Shown piece by piece: positions 54,289 to 64,000 of a stretch of 64,000 nucleotides of DNA. Within the stretch, counting starts at the first letter, position 1; every line of letters begins with the position of its first letter. The notes under the pieces are model-generated. The model saw only the letters and a program-made list of their open reading frames with translations. It made no database searches and was not told where the DNA came from. The stretch covers positions 124,852,470 to 124,916,469 of the forward strand of contig CM043962.1 of assembly GCA_014529385.2 (NCBI GenBank), read 5' to 3'. The DNA is from Adiantum capillus-veneris (taxonomy: Eukaryota > Streptophyta > Polypodiopsida > Polypodiales > Pteridaceae). A program made the translations under genes and the position numbers.

Positions 54289-56292
54289 TTATTTTGTTAA
54301 AACATTAGGTTCATTTTGATAATCTTTAACAAAAATCATGTACATGAAAATAGAGCTCTTTATTGACTTGTTGAAAGCTTGTGTATGTACAATGGGTATA
54401 GTGTTACCCATTTCCTTAGCATCTATATACATATCTTTTTCCTTGAACTTAAAGGAGATTCTCCTTTCAAGGAATTTAACATTGGCATCCATGCAATCAA
54501 ACCATGGTGCCCCTAGGATTACATCCTCATGCTTGAGAGGAGAGATAAAGAAGTCCTCTTTGTCCACATAGCTTTGGACATGGAGCGTCAATTTCCCTAT
54601 TAAGGGAGTGATTGAAGCTTCTTGCCCCTTGGAAGCACCGTCTGTGGGTAGGACATCTCCCATCTTGTAGGGTTGTATGCCTAGCTTGGTGGCCAACTCT
54701 ATAGATATAGAATTGTCAGTAGAACTGGAGTCAAAGAGAATAAAAGCATCATGTTCTCTTACCTTTCCCCAAGCATGGCATAGAGATCCTTTGTGGTGAG
54801 TTTCCTCCTCTTGGATTTCGACCAAGGTAGCTCTAGAGGGATCATGGAGGTTGTTCTTTTGGGGACAAGTGGGGTACGCATGCCCTTGTTCGCCGCACTT
54901 GAAACAACAATTATCCGTGCGATAACGCTCAAGCTCTTCAGGAGAGACTTTATTTTTTCCTTTATAAAATCCCTTCTCTTTAGCTTTGTTGGAGTTGCCC
55001 TTAGGAGACTTTTGGACATTGTCCTTCCCCTTAGGCTCATTGGAACCCTTTTTTTCAAGGGTCTTAGAATTCCTCTTAGCCCCTATTTGGAAATTGATTT
55101 GAGAGGCCACCATACTATGATGTATTACCGCCGATATGGTCCGTGGCCTTTGGGAGTTGACATACTCCGCCATTTCTTCGGTTAAGCCCACACAAAATTG
55201 TTGCTCTTGCTCTCCAAAATGCAACTTTTTGAAGACAGTGGCTTTCTGTTGTAGGTCCCAAAACTTGTCTACATATTTGTGGATGGATTCATAGGAAGAG
55301 AGATTCAAGCTTCGCCATTCGGTGAGTACTTTTTTTTTGGCATCGGTGGCAAAAAATTGCTTAATAATGGAAGCTCTTAAAGCTTTCCATGTTCATGGAG
55401 CTTCACCGTTGGCCCATAGGCTAGACCACCGTTGTCTAGTGGACTTTTGAAAGTGCATAGATACATGGCATAGCTTAGAGGAATCCATGAAGCTCTCATC
55501 TCCGAATGCCGCATCAAATTGTTAGATTAAGGCCAAGACATTGTGCATAGCATCAAAAGTGCCATCATAGGTAAGGAAAGAGATGCTCTTCCCTGCCTCT
55601 TTGAACTTCTTGAGCTTGAAATACCTCTTCCACACGACATAGGATTTCCTATGGCCTCTTCTTTTTGATGGAGAAGAGGGTGACCTCTTTCTCTCCTTTT
55701 TTTTTCCTTGATCTTCTTTGTCTTCACCATCACTTTCATAAGAAGAAGAGGATGAAGAAGATGGAGAAGAGGGTGTCCTCTTTCTTGCCTTTTTCTTCTC
55801 TTGCTTTTTTTCATCCCTCTTTGAAGTATGATGTGGAGAAGTATGCGATGGTTTTCTCCGTTTTGGAGGTGATGGAGAGCGTTTAGCCCGCCGTCTTCGT
55901 GGAGCCATCTCCTCCGAGGTGGCAGGAGACTCACTTCTTTCTCGTTCCTTCCTTGGAGGCTCTTGAATTCTCCTTTGAGAAGGAGACGCATCATCAAGGA
56001 GCACATTTTTTAGCCCTTCGTAGGGATCCTCTTCTTCTTCCCGAATCGGAGAGAGACCACTTTTGGAAGTCTTGCAAGGAGGCTTCCTAGGTGTTCTCTC
56101 GTCATGGTGGGGAGCTTGGGGAATCCCATGAGCATGAAGCTATTGTTGCACTTCACTTTGGAGGGATGGATTTCCCATGGCTTGTTGAGAAACAAGATAG
56201 TTAACAAGAATCGGGGCATCATTAGTAGCTTTCTCATTAGCAAAATGAAAGTTATCAACATTAATTTCACCCTCTTTACTATTGTCAGCCAT
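54289..56292 (-). pseudogene. gypsy-3 gag and protease
   Basis: Starts at ATG 56292 (MADNSKEGEINVDNFHFANE), with a stop near 56140 and a frame change near 56000. A strongly basic Ser/Arg/Lys-rich region follows (KRSPSPPKRRKPSHTSPHHT; two KRxPSSPS blocks; a serine run), then YVVWKRYFKLKKFKEAGKSI and the capsid-like DAAFGDESFMDSSKL region after a TAA near 55522. From 55308 one frame carries SYESIHKYVDKFWDLQQKAT, the knuckle CCFKCGEQGHAYPTC near 54900, and a protease-like ILFDSSSTDNSISIELATKL where the catalytic DSG reads DSS. The SR-like N-terminus is unusual for gag. Confidence 0.85.
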
Positions 56293-56682
56293 TCTAACAA
56301 CTTTTAGGTGTACTTTGGCACTTCAATCCCTAGTTGCTACTCCTCTTTACCCCTTTAGAAAAAGCACTCAAGCTACTGTACCCGGGGCTCGAATACCATT
56401 AATTACAAGGAAAAGAAGATAGGGTCGTTCAACACCAAAACAACATTGGCTCATGTCAAGATTCTAATAGCTCAATAGTGGTTCAACCATAGGCAAGCCC
56501 CGTAGGAATCCACTATTAAGACCATAGCTCTCCACAATGATGCCGCGTTCACTGCACAAAGGCAGGCGCACTGCAAGGCTGCAAAATACCTATTCTACTT
56601 ATTCACATGCAAATAATACTACCAACCATTTCTAGCTAGCTTGAGGACCTCCCTTCTTGAGCAATAAAATAGAAACCTTGTG
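56293..56682 (-). other. gypsy-3 leader
   Basis: Non-coding sequence between primer site and gag start; no small frame like ORF0 is evident. Confidence 0.5.
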
Positions 56683-56694
56683 CTTTGATACCAA
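56683..56694 (-). other. gypsy-3 primer binding site
   Basis: On the minus strand TGGTATCAAAGC, a tRNA-Met-type site one base from the LTR end. Confidence 0.8.
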
Positions 56695-56695
56695 T

Positions 56696-56897
56696 GTAAC
56701 ATTTAATGGCCTAGTAACTTGTGTGTAGCGGAAAATAGCATGAACATAGTGAGCATTTCATTAGAATAGATTCCTAATGATAATAACAAGAGTGCTTGGG
56801 TGGATAAAGCAACAAAAAGCATAAACACCTAGCTAGATAGCATGAACAATACTTCAAAAGAGAGAGAAATTAAGCAATTGACAACAGTTGAGGACGG
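56696..56897 (-). repeat. gypsy-3 5' LTR, inner segment
   Basis: Starts TGTAACATTT on the + strand, matches 48068-48195 from CCTAATGATAATAAC onward, and is cut at GAGGACGG where gypsy-4 begins. Confidence 0.85.
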
Positions 56898-57833
56898 TGT
56901 CAGGAGTTTTTTGGAGCAAGGGATTGCGCATATGTACATACACATGCATGGTGCATCAAATAAAGGATTGCCCATTTTCCTTAGCCAGGTGGTTATGTGG
57001 GGCCCACATGTGTACAGGTAGGACAGGGTGTACATAGTGCATCGATTTTCACTATTACCAGTACTACTATGTTTTTCTACAATAATGAGGAGTTTATAGC
57101 GCGTAAAACTTCTCGAGGAAGCTATCCGCGGACCGACGACGTGAGATCAGCAGGTGCGTCAGATGGCATTTAGTGGCGTCAAGAGGGCGAACGAGGTCAA
57201 TATTTGCACGCGGATGAGGACGGACACAACGTGGGTGTTTTCTGGTGAGAGTTATGCAGAAAGGTCATCATTAGGACCACTTTTTGGGGCCACTTCACGT
57301 GGTGGCGAGATGCATTATTGGAAAAAAGCTGAGTGCGAGGTGTGCGAATGATGTAAAAAGGTGACAACTATGCACTGCGAGGTCAGTTTTTGGCCTGTTC
57401 GGGGTCCGTTTGAGGTCATCTAAAAGGCCAAGGGTGCCCAACTAATAAAGCTAAGTGTGGGAACTGAAAAAAGGGAGAGAAGACCAGAAAAAACGTGGAG
57501 AAGAAAGGAGGAACAGCCGCCGGTGTGTTTTTGCTCATTTTGGAGCCTGTTTTGGTCGTAAACTGCTCATCCGAGGTCGGATTTGAGCACTTTGACATTG
57601 TAGACTGGGGTTTTGAGCCGTTCCGGACGCGATGGCGCTGTCTATTTTTCCAAATTCCTCACTCTTTTTCTGTTGTTTTTCTGTGTAATCTTCTCCGGTG
57701 AGTGAAGCTTCTTCTCCAATTTGTGATTGTATCTGGTATCTTTTACCCATATTGTGTGAGCTGTTTGCCCCATTGGTGTTGGCCCAAGCTCATTTGTATC
57801 TAAACATCAGAAGTTCTCCTCTTTTGAGCTGAG

Positions 57834-57864
<31 letters not shown>

Positions 57865-58040
57865 CTCTGTGTGGAGTGGGCAAGTGGATAGTCTCTTTCC
57901 TCTCACTCTAGAGGTGTGTTCCCTGTCTCGGCCACGTGTGTTGTGTAAGCCGAGTGGTGCCCCATAGTGTGTGTCTGTATCTTCCCAAGAGTGTGTGTCG
58001 GGTCGTTATAGAGGCGCTGTGTGTGTTTTCATCCCGCTCA
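56898..58040 (+). repeat. gypsy-4 5' LTR (~1.14 kb)
   Basis: Starts TGTCAGGAG. The end is placed at CCCGCTCA, 8 nt before the primer site; it could be a few bases further right. It contains a (GT)n run at 57837-57864. The partner LTR is outside the window. Confidence 0.75.
57837..57864. repeat. (GT)n microsatellite
   Basis: About 14 uninterrupted GT units in the gypsy-4 LTR. Confidence 0.95.
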
Positions 58041-58048
58041 CATTCTTT

Positions 58049-58068
58049 TGGTGCCCCCACTGAGGATC
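58049..58068 (+). other. gypsy-4 primer binding site
   Basis: TGGTGCCCCCACTGAGGATC, the same tRNA complement as gypsy-1 and gypsy-2. Similarity to the gypsy-2 tRNA-like copy ends after about 20 nt. Confidence 0.8.
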
Positions 58069-58101
58069 TTCTTCGAGTACTTTCTGCTTCGAGCTTCGGG
58101 A

Positions 58102-58195
58102 TTACAGGTTACAGGTTTCAGATTACAGGTTACAGGTTACAGGTTATAGGGACAGGTACAGGTACAGCTGATTCACACAGGTACAGGTAGCTGGA
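58102..58195 (+). repeat. ACAGGT/TTACAGG hexamer array in the gypsy-4 leader
   Basis: Repeats of ATTACAGGTTACAGG, then GGGACAGGTACAGGTACAG and CACAGGTACAGGTAG. Same motifs and sense orientation as 42278-42337 in copia-A. Confidence 0.9.
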
Positions 58196-58778
58196 GTACA
58201 GTGATATACTAGCAATGATGTCACTTGTAGTTGTTGTGGGAATGCATCACTTGGCGTCTCTTTGAGCGCATTGTCTGCTGGATTGTACGTTACTTGTGGA
58301 AACTGCCATTGTACGCATTTGTGGAGCCATACTTGGTTGTATTTGGCAGTCCCAGCCATTTCTGAGACTTGGTTTGGAAGATAGTCATTTCTGAGACTTG
58401 ACTATACGTGATTTGCATTATCCTTCGTGTGAGGGTCGATAGCGTGAGGTTTTTATTGAGCTGGGGGATTCTCAAATGTGGAGATCCTTTCGGTGATACA
58501 AGTAGCTGGAGCACCCTTTTCGTGACCTCACCATAGGCTATGCACTAGTGAGTCCTATTTGATGCTCGGGTTCTATTGTTGGCAGTTTATGCATACAGAT
58601 ACAGTCGATATTTTGGGTTCTCATTGCTCTACTTCTGGGGAAACTCTGTCAAAATTTTCCCAAGTTATGATGGCTGGTTTTTTGGTATTTTGAGCCATTT
58701 ATGCTGTTATGCTGCTGAAATTCTGGCAAAATCAGAGGTTGAGTCAGGTGTGCCTTCTTGGGAGATTCATGGTTGGCT

Positions 58779-59000
58779 TTAATGGATGATCAAAATGGCC
58801 CTCAGTTCACTCCTTTTCATTTAACTCAAAGAATTCAGATTAATGTTCATGTGTCCAGGAAGATCTTTTTCCAGCAGCGCATAGTCTTTATGTTTGGGCC
58901 AAGAAGATTGAGAGAGATCCTGGAATGTCCTTTGCCTGTTGTAATTCCGATGATCAACTATGAAAACTCATTTGATGTGCATGTGTTTGTTCTCATCTAA
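58779..59000 (+). CDS. ORF0 of gypsy-4: small conserved leader protein
   Basis: 73 codons starting MDDQNGPQFTPFHLTQRIQI; an in-frame ATG seven codons earlier (58758) is possible, but the shorter start aligns with the gypsy-1 and gypsy-2 copies. The core INVHVSRKIFFQQRIVFMFG is almost the gypsy-1 core, followed by REILE, PVVIPMINYE and FDVHVFVLI at the stop. It ends 84 bp before gag. The predicted order of strand, helix, strand, strand suggests a small folded domain. Being intact while gag-pol has stops may only reflect its size. Function unknown. Confidence 0.65.
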   Translation, partial: LMDDQNGPQFTPFHLTQRIQINVHVSRKIFFQQRIVFMFGPRRLREILECPLPVVIPMINYENSFDVHVFVLI

Positions 59001-59084
59001 AGCTCAGCTCCATTGAAGTTTCTAGGGATTGGGTAGTGAAAAGTTTTGGATTCTTCCACGTGTGTTTGAAGGGGTTCTCTAGCC

Positions 59085-60407
59085 ATGGCTTTCTCTTATC
59101 CGGAGTTTCATGGAAGAAGTAATGAAGATGTGGAGGACTTTCTGGAAAAGATGGAGGTTGCATGCATTAGCAACCAGATTCATGACCCTACACAAATGTT
59201 ACGCCTTCTCCAAATTTTTTTGAAAAGTGATGCACGAGCTTGGTCCAAAGCATTTGAAGAGGAGTTGCGTATGGCTGATCCACCTATAAGATTGAGTTGG
59301 GACAATCTAAGGCATGAATTCGAAGTGGAGTTTGTGAAGATAGAAGATCCTGACAAGGTGTGGCAAGAACTACAGGCTTTGGTGCAAAAGGAAGGTGAGC
59401 CAGTAGATGCGTACATACGTAAGTTTTCATTGGCATGGGAGCGAATGTGCAAGGCTTTAGCACCACAGGTACCCCCGCCTGACATGATGAAGAAGGACAG
59501 GTTCTTGGCTGGTCTTTGGGAGAATATACGTTGGAGAGTGGAGCTAAAGAAGCCTAGGACATATGAAGATGCACTAGAGGTATCAAGGAACAAAGAGTGG
59601 AAGTTGAGGAAAATGAGCCTGTTAGGGGTGGAGTCTTTGCCAATGAGGTCTGAATTTCAGCCTATAGACTCTTTACAAGGTCGTATGTCAGGGGTTCATC
59701 ATGAACCAGTGGTTCTTGTTACTACTCAGGTTATGCCAGCAGTGGTCACTACAGCAGTGCAAGATGATGGCCTAAGGCAAGACATGAGGCAAGTGGTTGA
59801 TTTGATGAAGAATCTCAACCTAAACATGCTAGGTCAAGTGGGAAATAATCGAGGTCGAGGGCGGTTTGCAAATCAGCCAGGAGGTGAAGAAAGGCCTAGG
59901 AATGGTGTTGGACAAAGCAATGGTAGGTTTTGGAGGCAGACGCCCACATGTTATAATTGTGGAGAGTTGGGTCACATCAGCCCGCAATGTGATAAGCCAC
60001 CAAGGATGGGGGGAGACATGTATCCATTGCCAAGACAGGTGCTAACTAGGTCAAATGATTATGGCATCGAAATTAAGGGAGACGAAGGAACCAGTGGACT
60101 GACCCAGGAGGAAAAGGGAAAGACAACAGTGCTAAGTGTAGTCACCTTGAAGAAGGCATCAAAGCTAGAGGATACATTAGTGATGCCTATTGGGAAGAGG
60201 ACCACAAAGGATAAGGAAGGAAGAAGTGCCCCAGATCCTAGTAAGAAGAAAGGAAAGAGCCATGAAGGCGAGGATGTCAAGGCCAAGAGGAAAAGGAGAG
60301 CTCGTCGAAAGTTTCATGTTTTAGATTTTCCACTAGGGGATGGGCAATTAAGCTATGACTTGAAGGAGGATCTGACGAGCAGGAAGGCAGATGTTACTTT
60401 TGGGTAG
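59085..60407 (+). CDS. gypsy-4 gag
   Basis: 440 codons from MAFSYPEFHGRSNEDVEDFL. The capsid region includes LLQIFLKSDARAWSKAFEEE, VDAYIRKFSLAWERMCKAL and the knuckle CYNCGELGHISPQC at 59949-59990, followed by a lysine-rich tail (KRKRRARRKFHVLDFPLGDG). The frame stops at TAG 60405-60407 where gypsy-1 and gypsy-2 have Gln (WPQLL), then continues in the same frame into protease. This is either a CAG-to-TAG mutation or a readthrough site; I favour mutation. Confidence 0.9.
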   Translation: MAFSYPEFHGRSNEDVEDFLEKMEVACISNQIHDPTQMLRLLQIFLKSDARAWSKAFEEELRMADPPIRLSWDNLRHEFEVEFVKIEDPDKVWQELQALVQKEGEPVDAYIRKFSLAWERMCKALAPQVPPPDMMKKDRFLAGLWENIRWRVELKKPRTYEDALEVSRNKEWKLRKMSLLGVESLPMRSEFQPIDSLQGRMSGVHHEPVVLVTTQVMPAVVTTAVQDDGLRQDMRQVVDLMKNLNLNMLGQVGNNRGRGRFANQPGGEERPRNGVGQSNGRFWRQTPTCYNCGELGHISPQCDKPPRMGGDMYPLPRQVLTRSNDYGIEIKGDEGTSGLTQEEKGKTTVLSVVTLKKASKLEDTLVMPIGKRTTKDKEGRSAPDPSKKKGKSHEGEDVKAKRKRRARRKFHVLDFPLGDGQLSYDLKEDLTSRKADVTFG

Positions 60408-63400
60408 CTTATAGAGATGGTGCCTAAGCTAAAGCGACAGTGGAAGAGGATGGTTAACCCAATGGAGAAAGAGCTAGAGAGAGGTTCAGTGAAGGTGTTG
60501 GCAATGGATGAGCTACCAGACATTTATCCAATAGTAGATGTGTGGCATAAAAGGAAAAATTTGGGACAAGGTTACGTGGATGGCGGAGCCCAAATATGCG
60601 TCATAACACACTCATGCGTTGAGAAGATGGGTCTCACAGTGGCTGGGGTGTCAGGTTTTCAGATCAGATTGGCAAACCATCAAAAAGTAAAATGCTTGGG
60701 TGTTGTAAAGAGCTTAGAAGTGGAGGCATATGATGCAAAGGCAGTGGTTGATTTTCATGTGATGCCAGCAGGGTTGGGAGCATATCCTATTATACTGGGC
60801 AGACCATGGTTACGTGCAGTGGGAGCTGTTCAAAATTGGCGACATGGTACGATTAGTCTCTATGGAAAGACAGGTACCAAGAAGCTTTATAATATGGACA
60901 CAAGGAAACCATTAGAGGAGCTTTATGAAGATGAGGATGAGTCTAGTGATGAAGGCTCTTCCACGGTGACAGATGAGGACAGTGATAGCACTACCAGCAG
61001 TGATGAGGATGCTGATGTTGCATTTCTTTTGATGGATAAAGAAATCCAGGAGTGTGGTTTAGTCGCATTTGCGAATGAGGTTGAAGATGAAAGTGAAGGG
61101 CCTTATGAAGTGATTGAAGGGCTGATGCAAACCAAGGTTGAGTTGTTAAAGAAGAAGGAATTAATGACGCAAATGATTAGTGGAGACCTCTCAACTATGG
61201 AGAAGGACATATATTTGCACATGCTGGCTAGTTTTCCTAATTTGTTCATTACTTCATATGAAGAGATCAGAGGGTTCAAGGGCAAAGAGATGCATATAGA
61301 GCTGAAAGAAGGTGCTAAGCCAGTGCGGCAAAGGCTAAGAAGGATGGGTCAAGAGCAAATGGAAGCCTTGCGGGTAGAGGTGGACAAGTTATTGAAGGCA
61401 GGGTTCATAGTTCCAGTGGAGACAACAGAATGGGTGAGTCCAGTTGTAGTCAGTCCAAAGAAGGATGGGAAGTGGAGAATTTGTGTGGATTTTAAACCCT
61501 TAAACGCAACCACTAAGAAGAACTCATATCCTCTTCCATTCATCGATCAGATCTTGGATTCAATGGCAGGTTATGAGAGGTACAATGTGTGTGATGGTTT
61601 TTCAGGCTATTTTCAATTGAAGATTGCTCTTAAAGACCGCACAAAGACCACTTTTATTACGCCATGGGGCTGCTATTGCTACACAGTATTTCCATTTGGG
61701 TTGTCAAATGGACCTTCCTTCTATCAAGAGAGAGCGAATTGGGTGTTGGAACCATTCATTGGTAGTTGTGTTAAAGCTTTTATGGATGACTTCTGTGTTT
61801 ATAGCAGTAGGGCTGAACACCATGAGAAGTTGCAGATGGTATTAGCTTGATATGATGAATGTGGAGGAAAACTAAATCCAAAGAAATGTCATATAGCATA
61901 GCCAAGGGTGAAGTTATTGGGCCACATGGTGTCAGAAAATGGCATTGAGGCTGATCCAGACAAGGTTAAGTCTATTATTCTTCTTCCATCACCTACGAGT
62001 ACGAAGCAATTGGCAACCTTTATACACAAAGTGAAGTACGTGGCATGGTTTTTTCCATTGTCTTCGCAGCTTCTTTATCCATTACAGAAAGTGGCAAAGC
62101 ATGATCCATTGCAATGGGATGACAAGTGTGAAGAAGCGTTTCAAGAGGTGTTAGGGGGGTTGTCAGCCATGCAGGCTCCTGATTGTGAGAAAGTTTTTTA
62201 TGTAAATCCATCAGTAGGGGATGATGCCATTGGAGCCATGCTATTGCAAAAGGGGAAGGGCAGCCATTATATGAGGTCAGTGTATTGTGCAAGCCGAGTG
62301 AAGTTGGTAGCAGAGAGAAAGTTATCGGAAGTAGAGCTAGTGATGGCCAGTGTAATATTTGCTTGTCGATGATTTCGTCATTACTTGCTACCACGGCCTT
62401 TTGTTTTCTTGACGCGTTATGCCTTTTTGCCACAGTTAATTAATGGTACTAACATGTCAAATGTGGTGAAGAAATGGGTAATTGAGCTGCAAGAGTTTGA
62501 GTTCTCTTTTCTAGTGGAAGATAGTACAAGGGCTACCCTAGCTGATTTGTTGACCTACAAGGAGAATCCCCTTATTGTTAAGGAAGAGGCGGTGAGAAAG
62601 GTAGTTGAAGAAGTGCCACAGATCAGAAATGCACATGTTTTGTTCTTTGATGGTTCATACAGAAAGAGCCACGATGCAGCTTCAGGGGGTATAGCACTTT
62701 ATGATCCAGAGGGGAAGCTAGTATGCAAGAGAGGGTTCAAATTGGATGCGCATAGTAACAATGAGGCTGAATATGCTACATTGGAAGCCGGATTACACAT
62801 TTGCTTGAAGCATGGGGTTCGAAGGTTGAGCATAAAAGGTGATGCCTTGTTAGTGGTGAAGCAAGTGCTGGGTGTGTGGAAGAGAAAGAACACCTCATTG
62901 AAGGAAATGTGCTTCAGAATTAAAGGCCTGTTAAAAAAGTTTGAAGCATGGAGCATCAGACACATTGAACGTGCTCTAAATGGAGAGGCACATGAAGCAG
63001 CTCAAGGCATGATTGGGGAGCTATTCGTGTTGAGGACCACTTTACCTCTTTATCATGGCCGGGAAAGTTTGGCTCAAGAAGAGGAGTTTTTGTTAACAGG
63101 AATCATTCCAAAGGAGATTCAGAAGTCTAAGAAGTATGGCTTTGTGCATAGAGCATACAGGTACAAATTGATTGGTGATGTCTTATACATGAAAGGGGCT
63201 GATCTCGTGTTGAGACGTGTACCTTGGCGGGAGGAGCTTTACAGAGTGTTGGAAGAGAATCATGAAGGAGCATGTGGTGGCCATTTTGCTCTAAAGATCA
63301 CCTTGCATAAGATTTTGCAAGAGGGGTATGTATGGCCTAGTTTGCACAAGGATGTTCACCATTGGTGTAGGTCTTGCAATAGGTGTCAAGCATTTGGGAA

Positions 63401-63935
63401 GAGAGTGTTGAAGCCAGAGCTACGAAAAACCATTATGGCGTTTGATGTGTTTGAAAAGTGGGGGATTGATGCAATAGGCCCGTTACCTATCACAAGCAGG
63501 GGCAAAAGCTATATCTTGACGGCAGTGGACTATCTCTCTAGATGGGCAGAGGCTATAGCAGTAAAACAGATCACTGCAAAGGATGTGGCAAAATTTGTGT
63601 ATGATGAAATATGTTGCAAGTTTGGGGTGCCATTAGAGCTACTTTCAGATAAGGGGCCAGGATTTAGAGCTAAACTGCTAGACTTCTTATGCACAAAGAT
63701 GAAGATTAGGCACCAGCATACCACTCCTTATTACCCACAGTGTAATGGCTTAAATGAAAGATTCAATGGTGAGTTGGTACAGATTCTTTCGAAGGTGACA
63801 GAGCACCAAGGAAAGAATTGGGATTTGGAATTGCCTAGTGCATTATGGGCTTACCGTACTTCGGTGAAGACAGGTACAGGGTTTACTCCATTTCATTTGG
63901 TGTATGGAAAAGAAGCACTATTGCTGTGGAAGTAG
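60408..63935 (+). pseudogene. gypsy-4 pol: protease, RT, dual RNase H, integrase
   Basis: Same frame as gag. Protease YVDGGAQICVIT near 60581; RT WRICVDFKPLNATTKKNSYP, CDGFSGYFQLKIA, VFPFGLSNGPSFY and catalytic FMDDFCVYSS near 61786. TGA 61848-61850 and TAG 61899-61901 lie before KLLGHMVSENGIEADPDKV. RNase H has YVNPSVGDDAIGAMLLQKG, then TGA 62370-62372. The second RNase H begins near 62639 (FFDGSYRKSHDAASGGI, NNEAEYATLEAG, IKGDALLVVKQV, NGEAHEAAQGM). Integrase has the zinc finger (HHWCRSCNRCQ), WGIDAIGPLPI, LLSDKGPGFRAKLL and YYPQCNGLNERFNGEL. A one-base loss near 63926 (EALL-LWK) ends the frame; the reading resumes in the next frame to the window edge. Confidence 0.93.
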
Positions 63936-64000
63936 AGTTTCCTGCGGTCTAGTGATGCATTCAAAGAGAGGCTCTTGCAGTTACAAGAGGTCCAGTTGGA

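Larger units (their letters stand above)
48068..56897 (-). mobile_element. gypsy-3: chromovirus-type Ty3/gypsy element
   Basis: Minus-strand element with gag, protease, RT, RNase H, integrase and a C-terminal chromodomain. The 3' LTR (48068-49572) lacks about its last 67 bp (minus-strand sense), which are present in the right copy. The 5' LTR (56696-56897) is cut by gypsy-4. The two share CCTAATGATAATAACAAGAG through CAATTGACAACA. The primer site TGGTATCAAAGC lies just inside the 5' LTR. Two small DNA transposons interrupt pol (51813-53133 and 53482-53729). Confidence 0.9.
56898..64000 (+). mobile_element. gypsy-4: Tat-type gypsy element, 3' end beyond the window
   Basis: Begins TGTCAGGAG exactly where the gypsy-3 LTR similarity stops. 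LTR (to about 58040), primer site, hexamer-rich leader, ORF0, gag, protease, RT, dual RNase H and integrase follow on the + strand. The 3' LTR and target duplication are outside. Gag-pol is in one frame for 4.85 kb apart from four stop codons, ending with a one-base deletion near 63926, so it is relatively young. Confidence 0.93.

Noticed and set aside
55527-56006. Second 159-codon frame overlapping gypsy-3 gag
   Set aside because: It is the frame next to the SR-rich gag sequence, open only because of the repetitive AG-rich composition.
59180-59593. Antisense 137-codon frame across gypsy-4 gag
   Set aside because: It is a shadow of the gag frame with no similarity to known antisense retroelement proteins.

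Overview
The window is land-plant nuclear DNA made almost entirely of LTR retrotransposons. The Ty1/copia and Ty3/gypsy families, Met-tRNA primer sites, a 5S-rRNA-bearing Cassandra-type LTR and gypsy polyproteins with a second RNase H (Tat-type) all point to a vascular plant with a large, repeat-rich genome. A fern or gymnosperm is plausible, but the species cannot be fixed from this sequence. I see no intact single-copy host gene, rRNA or tRNA gene, or CRISPR array.

Layout. 1-2645: 3' part of a + strand copia element (copia-0). 2.7-3.75 kb: decayed + strand coding sequence I do not recognise. 3859-4235: 377-bp foldback hairpin. 4.38-5.6 kb (minus): decayed reading frame ending in a histone H3 fold behind a long basic tail. 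5.8-8.6 kb (minus): decayed ~750-codon gene, possibly transposase-like. 8.88-9.04 kb: GA tract. 9.5-10.8 kb (minus): gypsy remnant. 12418-12857: large inverted repeat.

From 12.86 kb to past 48 kb lies a Russian doll. gypsy-0 (minus, remnant at 12860-14106, 44861-46202 and 48014-48067) is split by gypsy-1 (+, 14107-44860, 2.08-kb LTRs) and by a small non-autonomous LTR element (46203-48013). The right LTR of gypsy-1 is split by gypsy-2 (minus, 23236-43763). The 5' LTR of gypsy-2 is split by copia-A (minus, 32028-43362). The pol frame of copia-A is split by copia-B (minus, 34144-39421), nearly intact with LTRs differing at one base in 322. Target-site duplications and interrupted reading frames support each step, and LTR divergence falls inward. 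Right of this are chromovirus gypsy-3 (minus, 48068-56897), carrying two small DNA transposons, and gypsy-4 (+, from 56898), which entered the 5' LTR of gypsy-3 and runs off the window.

Most notable: (1) a ~70-residue small ORF ('ORF0') between primer site and gag in three separate gypsy elements, apparently duplicated in one; (2) a histone-H3-fold frame joined to a long basic coiled-coil tail, beside an unrecognised transposase-like gene; (3) a copia leader carrying a 5S-bearing Cassandra-type LTR and a second primer site; (4) a gypsy primer site extended into most of a tRNA-Thr-like sequence; (5) a non-autonomous LTR element filled with a 43-bp minisatellite.
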